The notes beneath the pieces were generated by a model. The model was given only the letters and a program-made list of their open reading frames with translations. It was not told where the DNA came from and made no database searches. 64,000 nt of DNA from Chloroflexota bacterium (GTDB taxonomy: Bacteria; Chloroflexota; Anaerolineae; Anaerolineales; Villigracilaceae): assembly GCA_016213105.1 (NCBI GenBank), contig JACRBN010000025.1, forward strand, positions 496,001-560,000, read 5' to 3'. Shown one piece after another: positions 51,733 through 61,197 of this stretch; the first letter of the stretch is position 1; each line of letters starts with the position of its first letter. A program made the translations under genes and the position numbers.

Positions 51733-54700
51733 GGTTGTACACTCTCCATCTCTGCCACTTCGGGGATCTTGATGGGAACCTGGATCAGGACACGCGTGCC
51801 CTGCCCGGGTTCGCTTTGGATTTGCAGGCTGCCGCGGATGCTGGCCGCCCGTTCACGGATGGAACGCAGGCCCATGCCGCGGATTTTCTGGTTGACGTCG
51901 AAGCCCTGGCCGTTATCCTCGACCGCTACTTCGAGCAGGTCGGCGCGATAGACGAGGGAGATCTCCACCCGCGTGGCGTGGCTGTGGCGGGCAATATTGG
52001 CCAGGGTTTCCTGAATGATACGATAGATCGACTGTTCCGTGCCCAACTCCAGCGGATGCTCGTTGCGAATGACGAGATTGACCGGGATGTCGTTGCGATT
52101 TTCCCATTCGAAGATGTACTCGCGCAGGGTGGTGGGCAGGCCCTTCTCCTGCAAGGCAATCGGATAGATTTCCTGGATGAGGAAGGTCAACTCCTGAATG
52201 ACTTCGTAAACGAGATTCTCGGCTTCGTTCAGGTGCGAGCGGGCGCTGGTTGGGCTGAGATGACTCAGAATGCCATTGGCCGTGCCGAGCTGGGCCAGGG
52301 CGGCGAAGGCCTTCTGCTTGGCGCTGTCGTGCAGGTCGCGCGCCAGGCGGTTGCGCTCCTCCATGACCGCCAAATCCTTGGTCTGCTCGAAGAGCTGCAT
52401 GTTGGCAATGGACAGCGACGCGCGCTGGACCAGGGCCGTGAACAGGCGCACGATGTCCTCGTTGATGGCGCCCGGACGGGTGAAGCCCACGTTGAAGACG
52501 CCAACCGTATGCGTGTCGACCTTGATCGGCAGATGCACAAAGGATTGGATGCCTTCTTCGAGGATGGCCGCGCGAACATCGGGGCGCAACTCCGCCGGGT
52601 CGATCTCGGGCGCGATGACCGGCTCGCCCGTCGCGAACACCTGCCCCACCATGCCCTCGCCTTTGGCAAAATGCAGGACCGACAACGTCCTGGCGCTGAA
52701 CCCGTGGCTGACGCGCGGCAGGGCCAGCGACTTTTCCTCGTTCCAGACGAAGACCACGCTGCGGTCGGCCTTCAGGCTGTCGGTGGAGACATCCACCAGG
52801 GTGCGGCAGACCTGATTGAAGCTGACCGTGCGCAGGATCCTTTCGTCAGCCTCGTAGAGGGTCTCGATTTCGAGTGTGCGCTTTTCGAGATCGTGGGTGC
52901 GCGAACGCACCAGGTTGGCCAGTTCCCGGTTGCGGCGCTGGACGGCATCCAGCCGGAAGCGGTACCCGCCCGCGAGGGCCAGGCCCACCACGATCACAGC
53001 CAGGATGCGGAACCAGGTTGTCTCCCAGAAGGGCGGCACGACCGTCACCTGGATGCGCAGGGGCGTGTCGCTCCAGACGCCGTCGCTGTTGGAGCCGTTG
53101 AGCAGCAGGGTGTAGGTGCCGCCCGACAGGTTGGTATAGCGGCCGTTGCGGCGCGTGCCGATATAGTTCCAGGTGGTGTCGAAGTTTTCGAGCATGTAGG
53201 CGTACTGGTTGTGATTCGGCTGTCCAAAGGCCAGCGCGGCAAACTCGAATTCGAAGCCATTCTGCGGCCAGGTCAGGGTGATGGAGCGGGTGTATTGAAC
53301 CTGCTGGTCGGTCTGGATGGGCTGTCCATCCTGCGTGATGGAGGTCAGCGTCACCGAGGGAACGTACAGGCTGTCTTCGATCTGCAGGGGGCGGAAGGAA
53401 TTGACGCCATTGATGCCGCCGAAATACATCTCGCCGCGCGGACTGAGGGCATAGGCGCTCATGTTGAATTCATTGCTTTGCAAGCCGTCGCTGGTGGTGA
53501 ACGTGCGGAAGGTTTCCGTCTGGCGGTCGTAGCGTACCAGGCCGTTGTTGGTGCTCATCCACAGGTCGCCGGCGTCATCTTCGAGAATGCCGTAAATGAC
53601 GTTGCTGGGCAGGCCGTCCTTTTCGGTGTAATGCACAAAGTTGTCGGTCCCGGGCACGTAACGGTCCAACCCGCCGCCGCCCGTGCCGATCCACAGGATG
53701 CCCTCGCGATCCTCGAAGAGGGCAAAGACCGTGTCGTTGCTCAAACTGGTGGAATCCTTGGGGTCGTTGAAATAACTAATAAAGCCTTCGGCGCGGCTGT
53801 TGAGACGATGCAGGCCGCCGCCAAATGTCCCAATCCACAAATGGTTGCCGCCGTCCTTGAGGATGGAAACCACCTGGTTGTCCTCATCCACGGAGTTGGG
53901 GATATAGTGGATGAAGGTCCCGGTCTGCGGCTCGAATTGGTCAAGCCCGCGGCCGGTGCCCACCCACAAAATGCCTTCATTGTCCTCGTACAACATGTAG
54001 ACCGGCAGGCCGGAGAGGCCGAAATCCTCGTCGCGGACGGACGGGTAATAATGCCTGAAATTGCCGGTGCTGATGTCGAGGCGGTCGAGCGCGCGCGAGG
54101 TTCCCACCCATACCGTCCCGCTCGAATCGGTCAGGACCGAGTAAACCTCGTCGCTGCTCAGGCTGTTGGGATTTTGCGGGTCGTGACGGTAATGCACGAA
54201 ACGTGAGGTGATGGGGTTGAAGCGATTCAGGCCTGCGCCGTAGGTGCCGATCCAGACCATGCCGCGCAAATCCACGTGAATGGGAAATACCACGTTGCTG
54301 CTCAGGCTGTTGGGGTCACCGGGGTCATTGCGGTAATAAGTGAAGCGGTCCTGCTGGCGGTTGTATTTGTTCAATCCGCCGCTGTAGGTGCCCACCCACA
54401 ACACGCCGCTATTGTCCTCGAAAATACTCATAATGGAATTGCTGCTCAAGCTGTTGATGTTGGCGGGCTGGTTGCGGTAATGCACGAAGCGGTCGTTGCG
54501 GGCATTGTAGAAATCCAGGCCGGCTTCGGTCCCCACCCACAGGCCGCCATTGTGATCGCGGAACAGACTGAGGATCACATCCGCGCCGATGCTGTAGGCG
54601 TTTTTTTCGTCGTGCTCGTAGCGTTTGAAGACACCCGTGGCGCGGTCGATGCTGGTCAGGCCGTCATTGGTGCCGATCCACAGGTTGCCCCCGGCATCTT

Positions 54701-55484
54701 CCATAATGGCCGTGATTCGGTTGTTGGTCAGGGTGGCGTCATCGTCGGAACTGTGCTTGAAGACCTGGATGTTTCCATTCTCGGGATCATAGCGATTGAG
54801 ACCGTCGGGGGTGCCAATCCACAACACGCCGTTGATATCCTCATACAGGGTCGTGATGCGGTTGCTGGTCAGTCCGTCCGACGGGGTCACGTGAATGAAG
54901 GCTCCATCCGACGGGTCGTAACGATCCAGCCCGCCCTGGGACCCGACCCACAGGACGCCGCGGCTGTCATACAGCAGGGAGGTAATGCGGTTGTCGCTCA
55001 GACTGGATTTTTGTTCCGGGTCGCGCCGATAGGTGGTGAACTGGCCCAGGCGCGGATCGAAACGGTTGAGGCCTCCCTGGCGGGTGCCCACCCACAGGTT
55101 CCCGCTGCTGTCCTCGGCCAGGGCCGTCACCCAACGGTCGCTGATGGAGTTGGGATTATCCACATCGGGACGGTAGACTGTAAAGAAGTAACCATCATAG
55201 CGGTTCAGGCCGTCCTGGGTGCCAAACCAGAGGAAGCCCTGGGAGTCCTGGAATATGACGGTGACCGTGTTCTGGGAGAGTCCCTGCTCGATCCCAATCC
55301 GCTCGAAGCGGATCGAGGGGTTGTAGCGGCTGCTTTGCAGGAAGGAGGCGCCCGCTCCCGTTTGGGCGATTGCCGTGGGACTGGGTGTCGGCTTGGGGAG
55401 CGGGGGCGGCACTCCGCACGAAGACAGCGCCAGCGTGAGGGCGATCAAGGCAAACAGGGGGACGGTTAAAAGGCGGGCTTTCAT
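51729..55484 (-). CDS. Giant two-component propeller sensor histidine kinase
   Basis: 1251 residues. A lipobox-like signal (LALSSCG) starts an extracytoplasmic region of repeated Reg_prop blades (~58-705; motifs such as GFLWFGTQDGLNRYD and GVLWVGTYSGGLNKYN), about 14 repeats that should make two seven-bladed propellers. Then come a Y_Y_Y domain (~730-808), one membrane helix (~822-845), a GAF domain (~885-1030), HisKA_3 with the His in LARDLHDSA (near 1053), and HATPase_c (~1150-1245). Such sensors often detect polysaccharides. A lipid anchor together with an internal helix would be unusual; the Cys may be fortuitous. Confidence 0.9.
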   Translation of the reverse strand: MKARLLTVPLFALIALTLALSSCGVPPPLPKPTPSPTAIAQTGAGASFLQSSRYNPSIRFERIGIEQGLSQNTVTVIFQDSQGFLWFGTQDGLNRYDGYFFTVYRPDVDNPNSISDRWVTALAEDSSGNLWVGTRQGGLNRFDPRLGQFTTYRRDPEQKSSLSDNRITSLLYDSRGVLWVGSQGGLDRYDPSDGAFIHVTPSDGLTSNRITTLYEDINGVLWIGTPDGLNRYDPENGNIQVFKHSSDDDATLTNNRITAIMEDAGGNLWIGTNDGLTSIDRATGVFKRYEHDEKNAYSIGADVILSLFRDHNGGLWVGTEAGLDFYNARNDRFVHYRNQPANINSLSSNSIMSIFEDNSGVLWVGTYSGGLNKYNRQQDRFTYYRNDPGDPNSLSSNVVFPIHVDLRGMVWIGTYGAGLNRFNPITSRFVHYRHDPQNPNSLSSDEVYSVLTDSSGTVWVGTSRALDRLDISTGNFRHYYPSVRDEDFGLSGLPVYMLYEDNEGILWVGTGRGLDQFEPQTGTFIHYIPNSVDEDNQVVSILKDGGNHLWIGTFGGGLHRLNSRAEGFISYFNDPKDSTSLSNDTVFALFEDREGILWIGTGGGGLDRYVPGTDNFVHYTEKDGLPSNVIYGILEDDAGDLWMSTNNGLVRYDRQTETFRTFTTSDGLQSNEFNMSAYALSPRGEMYFGGINGVNSFRPLQIEDSLYVPSVTLTSITQDGQPIQTDQQVQYTRSITLTWPQNGFEFEFAALAFGQPNHNQYAYMLENFDTTWNYIGTRRNGRYTNLSGGTYTLLLNGSNSDGVWSDTPLRIQVTVVPPFWETTWFRILAVIVVGLALAGGYRFRLDAVQRRNRELANLVRSRTHDLEKRTLEIETLYEADERILRTVSFNQVCRTLVDVSTDSLKADRSVVFVWNEEKSLALPRVSHGFSARTLSVLHFAKGEGMVGQVFATGEPVIAPEIDPAELRPDVRAAILEEGIQSFVHLPIKVDTHTVGVFNVGFTRPGAINEDIVRLFTALVQRASLSIANMQLFEQTKDLAVMEERNRLARDLHDSAKQKAFAALAQLGTANGILSHLSPTSARSHLNEAENLVYEVIQELTFLIQEIYPIALQEKGLPTTLREYIFEWENRNDIPVNLVIRNEHPLELGTEQSIYRIIQETLANIARHSHATRVEISLVYRADLLEVAVEDNGQGFDVNQKIRGMGLRSIRERAASIRGSLQIQSEPGQGTRVLIQVPIKIPEVAEMESVQP

Positions 55485-55492
55485 TCGATCCA

Positions 55493-55498
55493 ATTATA
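55493..55498 (-). promoter_or_regulatory. -10 element of the propeller sensor gene
   Basis: TATAAT on the minus strand ends 8 bases before the ATG at 55484. No convincing Shine-Dalgarno sequence is present. Confidence 0.55.
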
Positions 55499-55499
55499 T

Positions 55500-56008
55500 A
55501 TCCAGCAGGCCGGAGGCGATACCGCAAGTATAGTGCATGTCCCTTCATATTTATCGGGTGAACCATTCCATTTTCGCCCCTACCCCGGGGGGGTCTTTGA
55601 GGGCTGGAAAAACCATACCCGGGGAGGGGGGAAGAGACAGGAATGCGTCCGGGCAAACCATCCTGGGGAACGGGAGGAAACGCGTTTGCAGGCGCATGTC
55701 AGGCAGGCGCAATCTCCGTATCATACGACCATCGAGCGCACCTGGGTGCGGCTCAAACAGGCTTCCCGGAGCAACTTCTTCTCCTCACATTCTCCTCAGA
55801 GAACGGCCTGGAAAGCCCGGGGGCTGGAACTTCCGCGCGACGGACGGAAGCCCCAGCCCCTGGGAAAGGCGGATCGCCAAACGTCTGGGTCTTATGCAGC
55901 CCAGCCTGGCCCAACCCGCAGAACTCTTTCCAGGCCCGTTCCGGGCCGCCAGTTTGAGCCGGATCCATTCCATAGACAGTAAAAGGAGGTTGATATCGCA
56001 GGACAACT
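55500..56008. other. GC-rich non-coding region before the ABC operon
   Basis: About 500 bases with no credible gene; the overlapping frames have no ribosome site and no family resemblance. It holds several GC-rich self-complementary segments, including GGGGGCTGG with CCCAGCCCC (near 55820-55862), and GGCCCG with CGGGCC (55934-55949). A lone AAAGGAGG (55981-55988) is not followed by a usual start codon. It could be an untranslated leader, a structured RNA or a decayed gene. Confidence 0.4.
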
Positions 56009-56037
56009 TTGCCCGACAATTCTGAAATCCCTATAAA
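56009..56037 (+). promoter_or_regulatory. Candidate promoter of the ABC operon
   Basis: TTGCCC, 17 bases, TATAAA. Transcription would start just at the AAGGAG site, leaving a very short leader, so an upstream promoter is also possible. Confidence 0.4.
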
Positions 56038-56057
56038 TCCAACAAGGAGATAGAGAA

Positions 56058-58655
56058 ATGAAATCGAAAATTTTGTACGCCACCCTCGGTTTGCTGGTTA
56101 TCCTGAGCATGATCCTTTCCGCCTGCCAGCCCGCGGCGCAGACTGCGGCTCCGACCGAGGAGCCCCTGGCCACCGAGAAACCCGCCGCCACGGAAGCGCC
56201 CACCGAGGCCGCCACCGAGGCTCCCGCCGAAATGCCCATGACCGACCGTCACGGCGGCTGGCTGGATGAGATCGATGTTTCCGTCATTGCCGGCGACTCG
56301 GCCATCTCCCAGCTCCAGGCTGGTTCGATTGACCTGTATTCCTACGGCCTGGCCTCGGACATCTACCCGGCCCTCAAGGAAGCCGGGCTGGGATATTCCC
56401 AGTCGTACGGCGGCAGTTACTCGATCATGTTCAACCCGGCCGTGTTCACCGACACGACCGTTCTGAATCCCTACTCCAACCGCAAGATCCGCGAAGCGAT
56501 GAACTGGCTGGTCGACCGCAACTACATCAACCAGGAGATCTACGCAGGCGGCTCACTGCCCAAGTTCTTCGCCATCACCACCCAGTTGGTGGAATACACC
56601 AACCTGGTGGACACGGCCCGCGCCCTGGAAGCCAAGTATGCCTACAACCTCGACAAGGCCCAGCAGGTGGTTTCCGATGAAATGACCGGCATGGGCGCGG
56701 CGCTGAACGCGGACGGCAAGTGGGAATACAACGGCAAGCCCGTCACCTTGATCTTCCTGATCCGCTCCGACGGCGACGGCACGCGCAAGCCGATGGGCGA
56801 TTACATGGCCAACCAGCTCGAAGCCGTCGGCTTCACGGTGGACCGCCAGTACAAAACCTCCTCCGAGGCCGCCCCGATCTGGCGCGGTTCCCCGGCAGTC
56901 GATGGATTGTGGAATCTCTACACCGCCGGCTGGCTGCCCTCCGGCCTGACCCGCGACGAGCGCTCCCAGATCCAGCAGATGTACCTGAATACCAGCGTCC
57001 AGGCGGTCGATCCCTTCATCTCGAACATTTCCGACCCCGAATTCCAGCAACTGGGCGATGACCTGGCGCAGGGCACCTTCTCCACGCGCGAGGAACGCGA
57101 CCAGATGATGGCGCGCGCGCTGGAACTGTCCCTGGAGGATTCCCTGCAAATCTTCACCATCGAGCAAGTGCAATACTCGCCCTACAACACCAACGTCCAG
57201 GTGACTTATGACCTGGCGGCAGGCGTGGAAGCCGCGTATGTTGGGCCGTACAACCTGCGCTTCGTGGGCGAGGAAGGCGGCACGATGAAGGTCGGCACGG
57301 TCGACCTGTTCACCGAACCGTGGAACACCATCTCCGGCAGCAACTGGGTGTGGGACTCCAACATCATGCGCGCCACCACCATGGGCGCCGCGAATGTGGT
57401 CGGCAGCGCCGGCCTGATGGGCGACCCCTACACAGGCCTGTCCTGGCCGCAGCGCATCGAAAGCGCCGAACTGACCGTGAAGAGCGGCCTGCCGGTCAAA
57501 CAAAATCTCGACTGGTTCACGATAGACACCGCCGACAGCATCGAGGTGCCCGGGGACACCTGGGTCGATTGGGATGCCACGAACCAGAAGTTCATCACCG
57601 CGGCCGAGAAATTCCCCGAGGGCACGACCGCCAACGTCAAGAGCGTTGTCACCTACCCGGCCGACCTGTATGAGACCATCACCTGGCACGATGGCAGCCC
57701 CATCTCCGCTGCCGACTTCGTGATGGCCATGATCGAAGCCTTCGACCGCGCCAAGCCCGAAAGCGCCATCTACGACGAATCCTACGCGCCCAGCTTCGAG
57801 GCCTTCCTGGCTTCCTTCAAGGGCTACCGCATCGTCTCCACCGACCCGCTGGTGATCGAATCCTACTCGGATGCCTACAACGCCGACGCCGAGTTGAACA
57901 TCCTGCCGCTGTGGCCCAACTCCCCCACCGGCCTCTCGGGCGAGAATAGCTGGCAGGTCTTTGCGATCTCGAACCTGGCCGAGGAAAATGGCGAACTGGC
58001 CTACACCTCCGACAAGTCCGATGCAACCGAGTCCGAGCAGACCAACTGGATCGGCGGACCGAGCCTCGAAATCCTGGCCAAGTACCTCGACCAGGCCGAA
58101 AGCGAAGCCTACATCCCCTACGAGCCGACCCTCGGTCAGTATCTAACCGCGGATGAAGTCGCTCTGCGGTATGCCAACCTCCAGCAGTGGTACAAGGATC
58201 ACGGCCACTTCTGGGTTGGGACGGGGCCCTACTACCTTGACCGCGTCTACACGACCGAGAAGTCGCTGGTGCTCAAGAACAACGAGACCTTCATGGATAA
58301 GTCGGACCGCTGGGCGTCCTTCAGCGAACCCAAGCTCGCCAGCATCCAGCTCGACGGTCCCGCCCAGGTGAGCGGCGGCAGTGAATCCACCTTCGACGTG
58401 ACGGTTTCGTTCAAGGATCAACCGTACGCCCAGGCCGACATCAAACAGGTCAAGTACATCCTGTACGATGCGACCGGCGCTGTGATCGAAGTCGGTGAAG
58501 CGGACTTTGTCTCCGACGGTCTGTACCAGGTAACCCTGAGCGCAGACACGGTCGCCAAACTGCCGACCGGCTCGGCCAGGCTCGAAGTTGCCGTGGTGCC
58601 CATCCCGGTGGCCATCCCTGCCTTCACCTCCATCGACTTCGTCGTCGTTCCGTAA
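56058..58655 (+). CDS. Family 5 extracellular solute-binding lipoprotein, enlarged
   Basis: 865 residues. The signal peptide ends in the lipobox ILSACQ, followed by a Thr/Pro/Glu-rich tether. The binding domain carries family 5 motifs such as NRKIREAMNWLVDRNYI and TWHDGSPISAADFVMAM. Family members are usually 500-600 residues; here the order of motifs suggests a long insertion or rearrangement, and a C-terminal Ig-like domain (~755-865) is added. AAGGAG lies 8 bases before the ATG. It is the first gene of a complete importer operon. The ligand, peptide or sugar, is unknown. Confidence 0.87.
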   Translation: MKSKILYATLGLLVILSMILSACQPAAQTAAPTEEPLATEKPAATEAPTEAATEAPAEMPMTDRHGGWLDEIDVSVIAGDSAISQLQAGSIDLYSYGLASDIYPALKEAGLGYSQSYGGSYSIMFNPAVFTDTTVLNPYSNRKIREAMNWLVDRNYINQEIYAGGSLPKFFAITTQLVEYTNLVDTARALEAKYAYNLDKAQQVVSDEMTGMGAALNADGKWEYNGKPVTLIFLIRSDGDGTRKPMGDYMANQLEAVGFTVDRQYKTSSEAAPIWRGSPAVDGLWNLYTAGWLPSGLTRDERSQIQQMYLNTSVQAVDPFISNISDPEFQQLGDDLAQGTFSTREERDQMMARALELSLEDSLQIFTIEQVQYSPYNTNVQVTYDLAAGVEAAYVGPYNLRFVGEEGGTMKVGTVDLFTEPWNTISGSNWVWDSNIMRATTMGAANVVGSAGLMGDPYTGLSWPQRIESAELTVKSGLPVKQNLDWFTIDTADSIEVPGDTWVDWDATNQKFITAAEKFPEGTTANVKSVVTYPADLYETITWHDGSPISAADFVMAMIEAFDRAKPESAIYDESYAPSFEAFLASFKGYRIVSTDPLVIESYSDAYNADAELNILPLWPNSPTGLSGENSWQVFAISNLAEENGELAYTSDKSDATESEQTNWIGGPSLEILAKYLDQAESEAYIPYEPTLGQYLTADEVALRYANLQQWYKDHGHFWVGTGPYYLDRVYTTEKSLVLKNNETFMDKSDRWASFSEPKLASIQLDGPAQVSGGSESTFDVTVSFKDQPYAQADIKQVKYILYDATGAVIEVGEADFVSDGLYQVTLSADTVAKLPTGSARLEVAVVPIPVAIPAFTSIDFVVVP

Positions 58656-58676
58656 CGCAAAGTTCCAAACCTTATC

Positions 58677-58712
58677 GACAGGGGCAAAGGGATCTCTCCC
58701 CTTGCCCCTGTC
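58677..58712 (+). promoter_or_regulatory. Intra-operon hairpin after the binding-protein gene
   Basis: GACAGGGGCAA pairs with TTGCCCCTGTC around a further partly paired GGG/CCC region. There is no T tract. Such hairpins often protect the binding-protein mRNA and reduce expression of the permease genes. Confidence 0.6.
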
Positions 58713-58736
58713 TCCAATTATCAAGCGAGGCATATC

Positions 58737-59861
58737 ATGGCGGTAGTGACCCAATCCCCAACGGAAGGCGCGGTCGTGAAGACCTCCGCGCGCACCAGCG
58801 CCTTTGTGCGCATATCCCGTTACATTGTGATGCGCCTGTTGACCCTGTTCGTCACGGTCGTGATCGGGGTCTACCTGACCATCATGATCGCGAACATGGG
58901 CGGCTACGTGGACCAGATCATGAGAAGCGAAGTCCGCGACCGCATCACGCAGCAGATCGGCCTGAATCCCGCCATGCAAAGAATGGACCCGGCCGTGCGC
59001 AGGAAACTGATCGAGGACACGATTGCGCTGGAGGAGGACCGCCTCGGCCTGAACGTTCCGCTGGTCGTGCGCAATGCCCGCTACCTGACCAACGCCCTGA
59101 CCCTGAACCTGGGCCGCTCCATCAACATCACCAGCGACGCGGGCTCCAAGCAGGTGCGCCTCATCCTGCTGGAACGGCTGCCGCCCACGCTCCTGCTGAT
59201 GGGTTCGTCCCAACTCTTCCTCTTCTTTTCGAGCATCTTCCTGGCTCTGGGCATCTCACGCAATTACGGCAGTTTCTGGGACAAGCTGGTCGTGGCGTTT
59301 TCGCCCACGTCCGCGGTGCCGCCGTGGTTCTATGGCATTTTCCTGATCCTGATCTTCGCCGCGGTCTTTAAGGTTCTGCCCTTCGGCGGGATGGTGGACT
59401 CCCCGCCGCCCACCAACACGTTCGCCTACACCCTCAGCCTGTTGAAGCACCTGATCCTGCCGGCCTTTTCCCTGATCATCAGTTCCTTCTTCCTGAGCAT
59501 TTACAACTACCGCACCTTCTTCCTGATCTATTCCAGCGAGGATTACGTGGAGATGGCCAAGGCCAAGGGCCTGCCCGCCCGCGACGTGGAGCAGCGCTAT
59601 ATCCTGCGCCCCACCCTGCCCAACATCATCACGAACTTCGCCCTGCTGATCATCACCCTGTGGACCGGGGCGACCATCACCGAAACGGTCTTCCTGTGGC
59701 CCGGGCTGGGACGCACCCTGTTCAGGGCCATCGGCCTGTACGACATCCCGATCATCGTCGGTTCGACCATCATCTACGCCTACCTGCTGGCCATGACGGT
59801 CTTCCTGCTCGACTTCTTCTACGCGCTCGTCGATCCCAGAGTGAAAGTTGGCGCCAAATGA
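58737..59861 (+). CDS. ABC transporter permease, DppB/OppB-type
   Basis: 374 residues with six membrane helices. A ~70-residue external loop after helix 1 is followed by the permease core. The EAA-type cytoplasmic loop is YVEMAKAKGLPARDVEQRYILRPTL. The N-terminus has a ~25-residue hydrophilic extension. GAGG lies upstream, and the stop overlaps the next permease (ATGA). It forms the translocation pore with the next protein. Confidence 0.92.
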   Translation: MAVVTQSPTEGAVVKTSARTSAFVRISRYIVMRLLTLFVTVVIGVYLTIMIANMGGYVDQIMRSEVRDRITQQIGLNPAMQRMDPAVRRKLIEDTIALEEDRLGLNVPLVVRNARYLTNALTLNLGRSINITSDAGSKQVRLILLERLPPTLLLMGSSQLFLFFSSIFLALGISRNYGSFWDKLVVAFSPTSAVPPWFYGIFLILIFAAVFKVLPFGGMVDSPPPTNTFAYTLSLLKHLILPAFSLIISSFFLSIYNYRTFFLIYSSEDYVEMAKAKGLPARDVEQRYILRPTLPNIITNFALLIITLWTGATITETVFLWPGLGRTLFRAIGLYDIPIIVGSTIIYAYLLAMTVFLLDFFYALVDPRVKVGAK

Positions 59862-61195
59862 ACGCACTCAAATCCTCCCTGCAAAACCTGGCGAAATACC
59901 CGTCCGCCATCATGGGACTGCTGGTCGTGCTGCTGCTGGTGGCCACCGCCATCTATGCCATGATCAAAATCCCCTACTCCGAAGCCATCCGCTTGTGGCG
60001 CGGCGGCGAGGACGTGTGGTATCAGAACCCGAAATTCGCCCCGCCCGCCTGGATCAATGCCTTTTCCAGCAAAAAGTACGCCGAGTCCTTCTCCGTCCGC
60101 AGCACGGATGGGGGCATACAGAAGATGGTCGCTCCGAACTCGGAGGAGGTCTCCACGATCACGATGGAGTACACCTTCGACTATTCCTACGACTACCTGC
60201 CGCAGGAAATGCTCCTGTACATTACATCCAAATACCAGCAGAAACAGCCCTTCATTTCCGTGGAATTGCTGACCCCCGACGGCCGCAAGGTCAGGATCAC
60301 GAACATCAGCCTCGGCGACCGGATCACCTATCGCTTCTCGCAGGATCAGAAGCTGATGACCCGCCTGCGCACGGAAGACGTCTTCTCCGCGTTGTTCTCG
60401 GTCCCGGACGCGACGGAAATCCTGAAGGGAAAATATCAACTGCTGATCACGGGCACCACCTTCGAGCCCGACTCGGATATCGACGTGGAATTCGTCCTGC
60501 ATGGACAGGTCTACGGCCTGGCCGGCACCGACCAATCCCGCCGCGACCTGGTCGTGCCGCTGCTGTGGGGCGCGCCCGTGGCGCTGGCCTTTGGCCTGAT
60601 CGCCTCGCTCGGCACGCTGGTCATGACCATGATCATCGCGGCCCTGGGTACCTGGTACGGCGGCTGGGTGGATGAACTCATCCAGCGCATCACCGAGATC
60701 AACCTGGTGCTGCCGTTCCTGTCCATCCTGATCATGATCGGCACCTTCTACTCGCGCAGCCTGTGGGTCATCCTGGGCGCGACGATCCTGCTGAGCATCT
60801 TCACCGGCGCCATCAAGGGTTACCGCTCGATCTTCATGCAGGTCAAGGAGTCGATGTACATCGAAGCGGCGCGCGCCTACGGGGCCAGCAGTCCGCGCAT
60901 CGTGTTCCTGTACCTGATCCCGCGCATGATCCCCCTGCTCATCCCGGGCCTGGTCTCCTCGGTGCCGTCCTTCGTCTTCCTGGAGGCCTCCCTGGCCGTG
61001 CTGGGACTGGGCGACCCGATCCTGCCCACCTGGGGCAAGATCATCCAGGATGCGCAGGCCAACGGCGCGTTATACCGCGGTTATTACTACTGGATCCTGG
61101 AACCCGCTGTCCTGTTGATGATTACCGGGCTGGGCTTCGCCATGCTCGGCTTCGCGCTCGACCGCGTCTTCAATCCCAAACTGAGGGAGGCCTGA
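59858..61195 (+). CDS. ABC transporter permease, DppC/OppC-type, with large external insert
   Basis: 445 residues; typical members have about 300. After helix 1 (IMGLLVVLLLVATAIYAMI) there is a ~170-residue hydrophilic, beta-rich segment (~40-220), probably outside the membrane, before helices 2-6. The EAA loop is YIEAARAYGASSPRIVFLYLIP. The ATG is within ATGA at the stop of the first permease; a longer upstream frame overlaps that gene. The insert may contact the enlarged binding protein. Confidence 0.9.
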   Translation: MNALKSSLQNLAKYPSAIMGLLVVLLLVATAIYAMIKIPYSEAIRLWRGGEDVWYQNPKFAPPAWINAFSSKKYAESFSVRSTDGGIQKMVAPNSEEVSTITMEYTFDYSYDYLPQEMLLYITSKYQQKQPFISVELLTPDGRKVRITNISLGDRITYRFSQDQKLMTRLRTEDVFSALFSVPDATEILKGKYQLLITGTTFEPDSDIDVEFVLHGQVYGLAGTDQSRRDLVVPLLWGAPVALAFGLIASLGTLVMTMIIAALGTWYGGWVDELIQRITEINLVLPFLSILIMIGTFYSRSLWVILGATILLSIFTGAIKGYRSIFMQVKESMYIEAARAYGASSPRIVFLYLIPRMIPLLIPGLVSSVPSFVFLEASLAVLGLGDPILPTWGKIIQDAQANGALYRGYYYWILEPAVLLMITGLGFAMLGFALDRVFNPKLREA

Positions 61196-61197
61196 CC

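Noticed and set aside
55651-55700. GGGCAAACC resembling the start of a c-di-GMP-I riboswitch
   Set aside because: The rest of the consensus (GNRA-capped stem, GGGACGCAAAGCC) does not follow, and pairing could not be completed.
55533-56025. Possible genes of 149-162 codons before the binding-protein gene
   Set aside because: No ribosome site, no recognisable motif, and residue composition typical of chance frames in GC-rich DNA.
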